Assembly (NCBI GenBank): GCA_029891345.1
Contig: CM056995.1
Location: 211,557,047 to 211,621,046 of the forward strand
Origin: Dryococelus australis
Lineage: Eukaryota; Arthropoda; Insecta; Phasmatodea; Phasmatidae
Direction of reading: 5' to 3'
DNA length: 64,000 bases
Positions 54,907-64,000 of this stretch are shown one piece after another (within the stretch, counting starts at the first letter, position 1; each line of letters opens with the position of its first letter). Made by a program: the position numbers and the translations under genes. The notes below the pieces were generated by a model. It searched no databases. It was not told the DNA's origin and saw only the letters and a program-made list of their open reading frames with translations.

Positions 54907-55989
54907 AAGATATATTAGCGATTTCCCACAAATAGTGACTTTACAATCACTTGGTATATAAATTGTGAGCCGTGACTAACATTTTTTTCTGTAGCGTGTA
55001 TTTAAAAAAATGTAATTTTGAATTAAATTTTTTTTAAAATTAGAAACATTTATTATAATATGTTTATACATATGATTTATTTTAATATAAATATTTAAAA
55101 AAATAATCCTTCCTACTTTCATATGTCAAAAGTTAATGTATATTTCTGGTTAATTTACAAATAATTTTTAAAGATAATAATAATTTTAATGTATTTACAT
55201 GTATAATAGGTTGTATATACACTACTCCCCCGCCCACTATCAGCAATTTAACTGTGAAAAGCCTATAAAATACTCATGAATATTCTATCTCATGCATATT
55301 TCCATCCTTAATTTCTTTACATACGAAGTGCTCTCATCAAAGGGCTAGTTAAACGGTTGGAATACCTGAACATTCTTTTGAATGGTTGTTTGAGTTGTTC
55401 GGTCTTTTGTTAAAAAATTAATCATTTCAAATCCATACAAATGAAACCAATTATATAATATCCATTTTGTTTTCAATTCTTAAATTAATGTTTTAATAGG
55501 AAATAAGACATGGCATGTTATATAAATTACTTTAAGGAGACTTGGTTATTTCAATATTGATTAAAAGAAAGTGCATTAAAAATAAAAATATAAAAAAATC
55601 GTATTTGTTAAGAAATTTTTCAAATACATTTTAATGTTATAATAACTGGTAAATTATTTTTAATGACAAAAATTATAATTAATAAACAACAAATTGCAGT
55701 ATAAAATATTACATTTTTGTTCATTATTATTAAAATATAATAATTCGAATAAACATAATAATGTACATAATTTTGAATGCAGGAAATATAAAATAAAAAT
55801 CAGTCATTCGATAACTGAGAAATATATAAAAATCTAAAATTAAAACATGATAGTTATAAATTTGAATAAGTAATATGATTTAATAAGGTGTTCTGAACTA
55901 TCAAAAAGATTGTTAATAACATGTCAAACAAATTAAAATATCTTATATTATACCATGCATTTGGTCTTGATTACCCAAACTGTCTGTTA

Positions 55990-56281
55990 TTAACATTAAT
56001 AAGGATGATAGTTGGTATACAGCGATTGTGAAGATATACCCGATGATAAAATTGGTTTATTATTCTTTTTGATAGGTTTATTACATATTTTGAAATATTA
56101 TTCAGCTGTGTATATTTTGTATAAATTTAATTATTTTAAATTAAACCAAGATAGTATTGTAAAAACCCAAATCGTATGTAAAATGGTTTGCCTTGCTTTA
56201 ACTAATGACACTGATTCTTACGTTATTTGCATTTTGATCAGTGATAATTTATCTAATTATTACATAAAAATGTTTGGATAG
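55990..56281 (+). pseudogene. Fragment related to the unknown gene at 50.7-51.2 kb
   Basis: One frame reads ININKDDSWYTAIVKI, comparable with YVNKDDRYWTAKILDI in element A. After a shift, an open frame to 56281 ends LTNDTDSYVICILISDN, comparable with TTGDMHILCHVKLFS. The DTDS word looks like polymerase motif C, but the alignment to the element-A gene is the better explanation. The family is unknown. Confidence 0.35.
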
Positions 56282-56787
56282 AAACATTGAAAGTAATTAA
56301 TTAATTAATTTTATAATTTAATTGTTTTATCCACTAACTAACTCTAATAATTTTATTATATATAAAAACCATTTGGAGAAATAGGTTTGTAGGTAATATA
56401 ATTTTTAGGAATGATTATTTTACTTTTGTGTTCACGTGAGCAATTCATCCAGCTCTTTCTTTTACTGACATAAGAGATTGTTATACAATCAAGAATGGTC
56501 TTAATTCATATTTTGGGAAACAGATAACCTTTTGATAAAATATATTGTAGTAAGTTATATGACTAATTTTTAAATAAAACATCATATACTGTTATATATC
56601 GCACTATTTCAAATATCATATAGCACAAATGACTCTTTATAGGTATAAATAATTTATTATGTTTTTCCAAAAAAATACCTTTTGCTAATGCAATGAATTA
56701 TTAAAAAACATATTAACTATAGATTATTTATATTTTTTTAATTTATTGGTAATCAAATTTGAGAAAATTATATATATAATATATATA

Positions 56788-56831
56788 TTTTATTACTGAA
56801 AATGTATATATATACATTTTCAGTAATAAAA
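56788..56831. repeat. Perfect 44-bp palindrome
   Basis: Two 22-base arms, no mismatch and no spacer, centred on a TATATATATA core and bounded by TTTTATTACTG and CAGTAATAAAA. It can form a cruciform. Confidence 0.95.
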
Positions 56832-58374
56832 AAGATATTTCCTTTATTTTAGATTTATTTTAGATGGAAGTAGTGATTCTTGGTTTGAAACTAAGTGTGT
56901 TTGTAATGTATTAGAAGAGTTTCTCAGTACAAAAAAAGGTAATACATATCATTTTAAGGAGCATATATACAAATTATGTTAGATTCATTGCTCTTACATA
57001 CTGGTAGGTTGTTTTACTAATGAGTAATAATTCCATACTTTTGTCTTGAAATTTAAAGTGACATTTTAGATTTGGTTTATGAAGTTTACCATTGCTGAGA
57101 AAAACAGTTGAATATAAGTTATAAAAAGAAAAAGCGTAACTAGCATATTTTGTGAATAAATTATAGATTAAAGACAATAATCCACAACATACAAAGATTT
57201 AATTATATGTGTACTTAATAACAGTGAACATACGACTAAAGAAGACACAATATAACGACAATCAATCAAAATTATTTCAAAGAAGTACTGATAAAAAATT
57301 ATATCAATAATATATTACCATACATTTTATACAGCTAGAGCTACAGAAGGTAAAAACATGAATGTAATAGTAATGAAGTAATCGATTCTATTATTCCAAC
57401 ATATTTAAAGCAATTAAGAGTTAATGAAGAAAATATAAATATCAGATGTATTAAAAAATTGAAACAATATGTGACCAAGATAATATTTTTTATGTTTTAC
57501 TATTGTTGAAATAAAAAACAGATACTATATGTTAATTAGATTGTTTTATAATTTGGTTAAAATTACCTTGTAAAGCAAAATTTTCCTTTTATTTTTCAAT
57601 ACTATTTCATTAACTATTTTACCTTTCTAAAAGAGTTATTTTTAATTTCTGAATATGATGATAAAGATCATTTTATATTTTTGCATGGATACTTTGAAAT
57701 GTTTTTTCTTAATATATTCCTTACAGTTTTCTGTTTGTTTAAGTTAAAAATACTTTCAAAGGCATTTACTACATTAAATACGAATTTACTTTTAAAAGAA
57801 ACAAACACATTACCCCTAACTGTAGATGTTTTACTTTCCAAACTTCCTGCATTTGGTTGAACTTTATCATACATAAATCATTACCATCGAAACTACTTTT
57901 CTTCTAGGAAAATATTTACTGACTGTCTTACACAATATTGATTAAGTGTACCTACTCTCATGTTCAATCATTTTACTGATTACATCCTTAACAACAGTAT
58001 TAACTTCCAAAAATCTATATATTTTTGTATTTATATATTGAACACATACTCTCTTGTACAACTTTATTATATATAGTTCGTAAATATTATTGTATCTTGT
58101 CAGCAGTATCAGCTTTTCGCTTTAAATACCAGGAATTATTATTCAGCTAATGCTGTCGAGGTCTTTAAGACATCCGCATCCTTTGAAGACACAGGCATGT
58201 TATTTCGCAGCAGCTTTCATAACGTTCCCACTACAGCCAAAGGGTAAATACTCAAACGAACAGGATCGATTGTATATTATCAAACGTAGGAAAGGGAACA
58301 TTTGAGTGGAACACTTTCAACTCGGCATTATATAGGCAGAAAGCCGGTCAGTAATGAGTTTTGTTCAGAACAGA

Positions 58375-58640
58375 AGGGGACCGCGGTTGTCCAGTTGTCA
58401 GACAACTGGCCTCACACCTAGGCGGACTGGCTTCGATTCCCGGCGGGGTCGCTCCCATATTTTCGCGTGTGGGAATCGTGCCGGACGATGCCGCTGGTCG
58501 GCGGGTATTCTCGGGGATCTCCCGTTTCTCCTACCCTTGCGTTTCGGCACTGCTCCATACTTACCTCGTTTCACTCCCATCGGCTCTCGAGACCTCGCTG
58601 TTAAAAACCATCCAAATTTCTTCACTTTACTTTAGTACAA
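58375..58640 (+). mobile_element. tRNA-derived SINE, family 1, copy 2
   Basis: B box GGCTTCGATTCCCGG, then GGGTATTCTCGGGGATCTC and a CTCTCGAGACCTCGCTG end, as in the copies at 9264 and 63071. The A-box region is diverged. Confidence 0.85.
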
Positions 58641-58829
58641 TAGCGTGTCAGGTGTTGCGTGATTCAGTAGGACAGTTGTAAGTGGTAATACCGAGATCAG
58701 CATAAATTATGGCCATCAGTCGCATATACATGCGACTCTCTTCCAAGGTGTCTTAACTGTAAATATGTACCGCACTCGAAGTGTTAAGAGGGATGAAATA
58801 CAGCAACACCTAGAACGCATTGAGAGTAA

Positions 58830-59339
58830 TGTCGGGATCACATAGCCCCGATCAACACAGCACGACACGACCAAAAACGCTACCACGACACATTTCAATG
58901 TGACTACTTGAATTTACAGCACGACCGACACTACGCTCTCGGCATTTGACATAACTATTTAGAAGGCGCTGATAGGCTATATTAGTTTCAAAGGCGGCGG
59001 ACAAGAGGGAAATTTTTAATACATAATGGTGACAAATTACTATCGCTAATGCATACAAGGGTAAAATTATTATTTTTAAGAGCTAGATACAGTGATTTTC
59101 AATTTAATTTTCTTTTAAACTGAATTTTCCATTGTAGGGAAAGCTTGTAATACAATTTTATTTTGTAAGGTTGTACATTCTGTGCGTCCTGCTGCACGAC
59201 AGAACAAATAATAGAAATCATTCCCAATCCAAAACTGCTGGTAGGACGTCAGAATCGGTCGGACGTACGACGATCTATCTTGTATTTCATTGACTGTTGG
59301 CCGTCGTGTCGTGCGCGTCGGAGCTATGTGATTCCGGCA
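58830..59339. mobile_element. PIF/Harbinger-like non-autonomous element (510 bp)
   Basis: The left end TGTCGGGATCACATAGCCCC and the right end GGAGCTATGTGATTCCGGCA are inverted repeats of ~50 bp that include ACGACACGAC. TAA flanks both sides (58827-58829 and 59340-59342), the 3-bp duplication expected for PIF/Harbinger. No transposase. Confidence 0.75.
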
Positions 59340-59342
59340 TAA

Positions 59343-62300
59343 GACAGAAAAAAGAAGAGAGGCATGCCTTACCTTAATTTAAACATACTTGGCGTATGTA
59401 TTGTCACTAAAGATAACTACGTACCTTAAACTTGCACAACTGTACAATGAATGAAGAGGTGACAATGCTTCTCGAAAACAAAGTTGAAAAATAAAACACG
59501 ACAGTAGTAGTTTTGAGCTGTATATTTCGACAACAAAGGATTCACATACAATAACATCATCATATAATTACTTTCTGGACAGCACTAACATGACTTTGTT
59601 TTCGTGGCCGGGTGTACGAACGCAGGGCAGGGAACAGGTAAATGTTCTAAAGTATTTGCGCGTGACACGGGTCATATTGGGTTGCAGTTAACATTCATAT
59701 TAGTGATACATTAACACACGCGTTTGCTTTATACTTGCACTTTATAGGGTTTGAAAATGTTTTCATGTCATGTGTTGGTAACACTTATGTTTCCAACAAC
59801 GTGGAACTTTAGTAAATATGCTGTTTCGCTTTTATAGATATTCAGAATAACTGAATCCACCATAAACTTGCAGATAAATTTTTGTTTACTAGACACCAAT
59901 CCACCATTAACTCAGTTGCTTTAGTAAGAAAAACAAAGCTAACTTGTTTGTAAAAAATATAAAACTTTTATTAAAAAATAATCGAACTTACGATTTTCTG
60001 GAAAATTAAACTATATAAATATATATTAACTAGAGATTTTGCCGCCATAATTTACGTCTTACACTGCCGAACTTGTACCTTATTTTACCCGTTAAACACC
60101 TTTGATAATTTCCGAAAAAAAAAAAGACAGTATATAAATTACGTCGTTCGAAACTTAACGAAAGTTTTTTTGCGTGAAAGAAAGTCCGATTCCGGTTTAT
60201 TCCACGATGTTGAAAACTGATATTTGTGCATGAATGTGAAAGTATGACGGGGTACCATTTTCTTTTCAAGACAAATTTCACATGTTCCTAATAAACTTTA
60301 AAACTAACTTTCAGTGTTATGTAACTGAATTTCAAATTATTTTGTCAGGTCACTACGTAATACTAATGTGGCAGCGTTATCAGCTTCAAAAATAAACATT
60401 CTATCGTCACAGATTTTGAATGGCTGTGTTTAGTTTAAAATACACTTCGTTTTACATATTTTTGGTATAGAGCTAATTATATTTCAAGTGATACTGAGTA
60501 TTAATACATTTTTTCTCTCGATATAACGGATTCGCATGCATGCCAACAAAATCTGAAATATATAAATTTACTTCTAATATATAAAAATAGACGTGTTTAG
60601 ATATGTCTCAAGGTATTGTTTTACTTAATGTAAGTGGCTGGTATACAGTAGCTAGCTAAAACTAGGGTTATTCAAATATTGGATTTTGAGTTTTGCAACA
60701 ATGTTCGTCTAATACCCAGAATGTTTTACAGAATTAAGTACATTTTTAGTACATTAAGTTTCCAAGCCGTAACTAATAAGTGTTACAAAATTGGCTTGCA
60801 GGATGTAAATAACTAACAAAATAATATAAAACTTGTCGGTGTAAACGCACGAATGAATCACACGTCTGTATTATGATGGGAAATGAAATGCTGATTTTAT
60901 TATCCGTGCAGTTACCGTACATAATTATTGTCCAGATAAATTTTATGACTTCGTGCTCTAACTATGGCTTTGAAATCTTAGCAGACTGGAAGATGATAAC
61001 TTGTGGGTCAGTTTACTCGGAGCTACACTGGGTTTTCGAAGATATTAGACTAAGTAAGAGGAAAATGAAGGAGATATTATCACGTGCATCGACCATCACG
61101 TTCTTTGTCATACACAGCGCATGGGAGTAGTCGTTGAACCTGCATCATGCAGACAGAACCATCAGATGGTTAAGCTGTCATTTTGTGACGGAAATTATGT
61201 AGGTCTTTATGTTGACAGGATGTATTTGAGACTCTCAATCAGGATGTTAGTTGTCAGCAGCCGTACCTAATTTTTTTTAAAACTGTAATGCAGTACACAT
61301 AAGCGGACACATAAAAAAATAGAATAGGTTTTAAAAATGAAACTTTTGAATATTTAATGTATTTATTTTTAATGCAGACATTTCATTTCGTGAACAAAGC
61401 GGCGAAAGACTTAAAATTTCCTCTCAAGTTTGTGAATATAATCGGAACAGAACGGAGAAATTCATAGCCACGACAGACACAGACTATCAACAAGAATATG
61501 GGGTAGGAAATGGTCCCGTCATTAAGGAATGTCAAGATGTGAACAAATAAGAAGAAGAATACGCACGAAAGAAAAGCTGTGCTAACAGATACTAGGTTCA
61601 CGAGGTCTCAACGAACCAACGCTAGGACTATAGATGTTCTTGTCTCCATAATAAATTACAGGATTAAAACCGAAGTGAAGAGAAGACCACGACATATTTG
61701 GTAATATTTGTATTACATTGCCAGCTGTTTGCATAACGGGGAAACGAATGTATTGTCAATATTAGTCCACAGAAATGAAAGGTAAAGCAGCAAAATCAAG
61801 GAAAATGAACAGCGTGATAATAGCTGGCTACACAAACTCGTTCGAAACTAGATGCTCGGTAAATACACTTCAGCCACGCTGGAAAATTCAGACAGGCAAA
61901 CAAGCACGTTTAATACATCGCTCCAAAACAAATCTACCAATTAAAAACATTATAAAACGTGTAAATTTTTAAATAATCGGCAGTGTACAAGAGGATTTAT
62001 CAATTAGATTAATATGCCAGCATGGTAGTATCGACACAGGCGAAATTGACCGCTTGTTATCAGTAACATATTTAAGAGAAGTTAAAAATTCATAGTAACT
62101 GACCTTGTAGAGAAATCTGATCCTTTACCAAATAACAGAATTCCGCAAGGAAAAATAAAGGAATTGGGAGTATGCGAGACTTAAATGCCGAACTAATACA
62201 AACGTACAGCTAAAGAAGTCGCAAACTGCTAAGCCTCTAAACCAGTCTTTAGAAAATGTGGGGACAGTAACTGTAGGTAGCAGGCTCTAGTAGAAAGGTG

Positions 62301-62440
62301 CTGATATATGAAAGCGACTAATGAAAGTTGCTCGGTACAGAAGTTCGGTTTGAAAAGGAGAGGAAATAATATCAGGTAAATAGTAAACATGGCTAATGCA
62401 AAATCATTTTTGGCCAATGAAGCTACGTGGAATTATAGGC
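59343..62440. other. Unassigned AT-rich DNA
   Basis: Short open frames (for example 60873-61130 plus and 60030-60281 minus) have no recognised family or flanking signals. No repeat family identified. Confidence 0.5.
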
Positions 62441-62442
62441 GC

Positions 62443-63066
62443 TGACACCAAGCGAGTCGGCACAGTGGTAAAGGCTGTTCACGATAGAGTGAGCATTCTT
62501 GAAATGAACTTTAGAAAAAAATTACTGCTCCTGCATGCACATATTTTAATGGGCGCACTGAGTGACATTCGCCCAGTAAAGTTGGTAACTATGGATGAAA
62601 AGTAGGTCCATATCTTAACGTCGAATAAAAAGTGTTAGGGTATCATTTGCGATAACTTAAAATTTTTCTTTCGCTTTCTGTTTTTTTTTTTTATGCATCG
62701 AAATGTAAAAAAATGAGCAGATTTGTAAACTATTTACTTTCTTCATAATTTCACAGTTTCGTTTGACCGATGCACGAATAAAGTGGTAAGGCCAATGTTA
62801 ATTTTATATAACGTGGAATGATACACAGCATGTCTACAGGTAGATCTTAAGCAGGGCTTTTAAAAGTGCTCATTTTATCGTGAACAGCCTATAAACATTC
62901 GGATCGCAGTCGAGAGGACCTGGGTTCCGGCAGTTCTGATCTCTGTTTTCCATATTTTCCCGAGATCACTCCAGCAGGTGAACGCTGGGTAGGTGTCCTA
63001 CTACAGTCCTTTGCCCATACCTTCCCCGTCCCCACTTCTCCGAGTAACTTGCTCCGTCTCTAGTGA
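62443..63066 (+). mobile_element. tRNA-derived SINE, family 2, split by MITE E
   Basis: The head GCGAGTCGGCACAGTGGTA ends at 62470. The body resumes at about 62894 with ATTCGGATCGCAG and the B box GACCTGGGTTCCGG, then CTGTTTTCCATATTTTCCC and GCTCCGTCTCTAGTGAC. Removing the MITE leaves a continuous SINE, so the MITE is the younger insertion. A family 1 SINE follows directly. Confidence 0.75.
62469..62893 (+). mobile_element. MITE copy E
   Basis: Ends TAAAGGCTGTTCACG and CGTGAACAGCCTATA. It contains an open frame (KAVHDRVSILEMN ... DIRPVKLVTMDEK) similar to that of copy D (KAVHDEVSTFEIN ... DIRSVMLVAMKGK). Confidence 0.95.
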
Positions 63067-63070
63067 CCCG

Positions 63071-63345
63071 GGGGCCGCGATGGTGTAGTAGCTAGACGGC
63101 TCACCTCCCACCAAGGCGAACCGGGTTCGATGTCGGTGGCGCCCCCCCCCCCCCCGGATTGCTGCATATGGAAATCGTGCCAAACGATGCCTCTGGTCGG
63201 CGGGTTTTCTCGGGGATCTGTCGTTTGTCCCTCCGTTACATTCTGGCGCTTCACCATACTCCCCTCGCTTCACCCTCATCGGCTCTCAAGACCTCAATGC
63301 TTAGAGCAGCCCAAATTTCCCCACTCACTCCTTCACTCGCCCTAC
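63071..63345 (+). mobile_element. tRNA-derived SINE, family 1, copy 3
   Basis: GGGCCGCGATGGTGTAGTAG head, GAACCGGGTTCGATGTCGG B box, a C homopolymer (63143-63157), GGGTTTTCTCGGGGATCTG, and a CTCTCAAGACCTCAATGC end. Confidence 0.9.
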
Positions 63346-64000
63346 CTACGCGCCTACCTATACCTTAAAGTGGATGCACACGTTCGTTGGTAGCAACACC
63401 ACCAGATAGAGCGAGCTGAGCGGATATCAGTGGCAGCAGATCACGCGTCACCAGAATTGATACGCTATCCGCGTTCCGATGATTCCTAACTAGGTGTTGT
63501 TCTTAAACTACGGGGAACTAAGTTTGCGGTTTTTTAGAAGATATATTGATTGGAATTAAAATTACGCTGAGATTCCCTGCGAATAATTTCTTTTTCCTTT
63601 TGTTCTTAAGCTATATTTTTGATGCATCATACAAGGGTAATCTTGTCCTTATATGGTTTGCGAACCTTTAGGGTCATCCATTAATATAAAAAAAAAATAT
63701 TTTTAACGCTGCTTTGTAGTTTTTTGACGTGAGTTTAATGATAACTCGATAAAACATGAAATCACTTGAAAAGTAACAATAATACATCTTAGCACCAACA
63801 CGACAATTTTTACTTTAGCTATTAATTCATATAAATTTCTTAGTTATTTTAACACATAGTTCGGATTTATAGTCCATTCATCGTTAATACGAACAATTTT
63901 GATGCCATGCTAAACTTCTATTTACAGAATATTATTCCGCCTCAAGTAAACAAAGTTTAACCAAGTTTAGAAATTTACACCAAAGGACAATGCACCGCAT
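63346..64000. other. Unassigned
   Basis: No gene or recognised repeat. Confidence 0.5.

Larger units (their letters stand above)
53991..54961. mobile_element. Palindromic mariner-like element split by MITE D
   Basis: The left arm (53991-54302) and right arm (54727-54961) are inverted copies of the same 5' end. Both have the TATACMRRRTRATT-like terminus, ATTTGTGGGAAATCG, TATATCTTGT and the coding start of a mariner-type transposase. The left arm lacks ~55 bp present in the right. The element thus consists of two head parts facing each other, with MITE D between them. TA occurs at both outer edges. Confidence 0.7.
54962..58374. other. Very AT-rich block, largely unassigned
   Basis: Base composition is sharply more AT-rich than the flanks over ~3.2 kb. 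It contains the fragment at 55990-56281, a perfect palindrome at 56788-56831 and a short protein-like frame at about 56860-56980 (words SSDSWFETKCVCNVLEEF). It could be an old large element or virus-like insertion, or just AT-rich intergenic DNA. Confidence 0.5.

Noticed and set aside
56190-56225. DTDS word resembling motif C of family B DNA polymerases
   Set aside because: No other polymerase motif is nearby, and the segment aligns better with the C-terminus of the unknown gene at 51.2 kb.
58354-58681. 93-106 codon frames near 58.4 kb, and similar ones at 9.26 and 63.1 kb
   Set aside because: They lie in three copies of a tRNA-derived SINE, and their similarity reflects the SINE sequence.
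60030-60281. 83-codon minus-strand frame with basic C-terminus
   Set aside because: A faint resemblance to sequence downstream of mariner transposases could not be supported by any motif.

Overview
This is a gene-poor, AT-rich stretch of an animal nuclear genome, almost certainly an insect. It has no operons, ribosome binding sites or bacterial gene packing. It is instead dense with eukaryotic mobile DNA: tRNA-derived SINEs, Tc1/mariner-, hAT-, PIF/Harbinger- and piggyBac-like elements, MITEs, satellites, and two very large Maverick/Polinton-class elements. I see no intact host gene. The best host-gene candidates are a possible 3' terminal exon at 5765-5964 (splice acceptor, stop and AATAAA), a weaker open exon at 34.8-35.1 kb, and a decayed copy of a transposase-like multicopy insect gene at 18.2-19.77 kb. 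The species cannot be named from the sequence.

Layout. 0-5.4 kb: three copies of a 0.42 kb MITE, a solo end of a Polinton-like element (about 1342-1975) and a deleted mariner-like element. 5.4-21.3 kb: mostly unassigned AT-rich DNA with the candidate exon, two SINEs, a foldback element (10.19-10.55 kb), a TTAA-flanked 960-bp element (12.33-13.29 kb), a ~300-bp-period satellite (15.7-17.2 kb) and the decayed transposase-like gene. 21.35-30.46 kb: element B, a decayed large element with long inverted ends built of two satellites. Inside it lie a Tc1 copy, remnants of a zinc-finger gene and a captured EGF-repeat fragment. 30.46-37.38 kb: a mariner-like transposase fragment, AT-rich DNA, a small MITE and another mariner fragment.

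37,379-53,809: element A, the centrepiece. It is 16,431 bp long, has ~0.62-0.64 kb terminal inverted repeats starting AG and ending CT, and is flanked by a near-perfect 6-bp target duplication (AACGTT/GACGTT). It carries the C-terminus of a Polinton-type protein-primed family B DNA polymerase (45,060-45,407). It also carries a zinc-finger gene family of unusual C2HC type that has been amplified at three scales (141 bp, 1,045 bp and ~2.87 kb), a tRNA-Leu-like sequence, minisatellites, a nested 3.4-kb hAT element and a ten-unit ~116-bp satellite just inside the right end. The same zinc-finger gene and the same 116-bp satellite occur in element B, so the two belong to one lineage.

53.8-64 kb: a palindromic mariner-like element split by a MITE, a ~3.4 kb very AT-rich block with a gene fragment resembling one inside element A and a perfect 44-bp palindrome, a Harbinger-like element, two tRNA-SINE copies, and one SINE interrupted cleanly by a MITE.

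Most coding traces are broken by stops and frameshifts. The window reads as a layered graveyard whose order can be partly deduced: hAT into element A, MITE into SINE, MITE into palindromic mariner.
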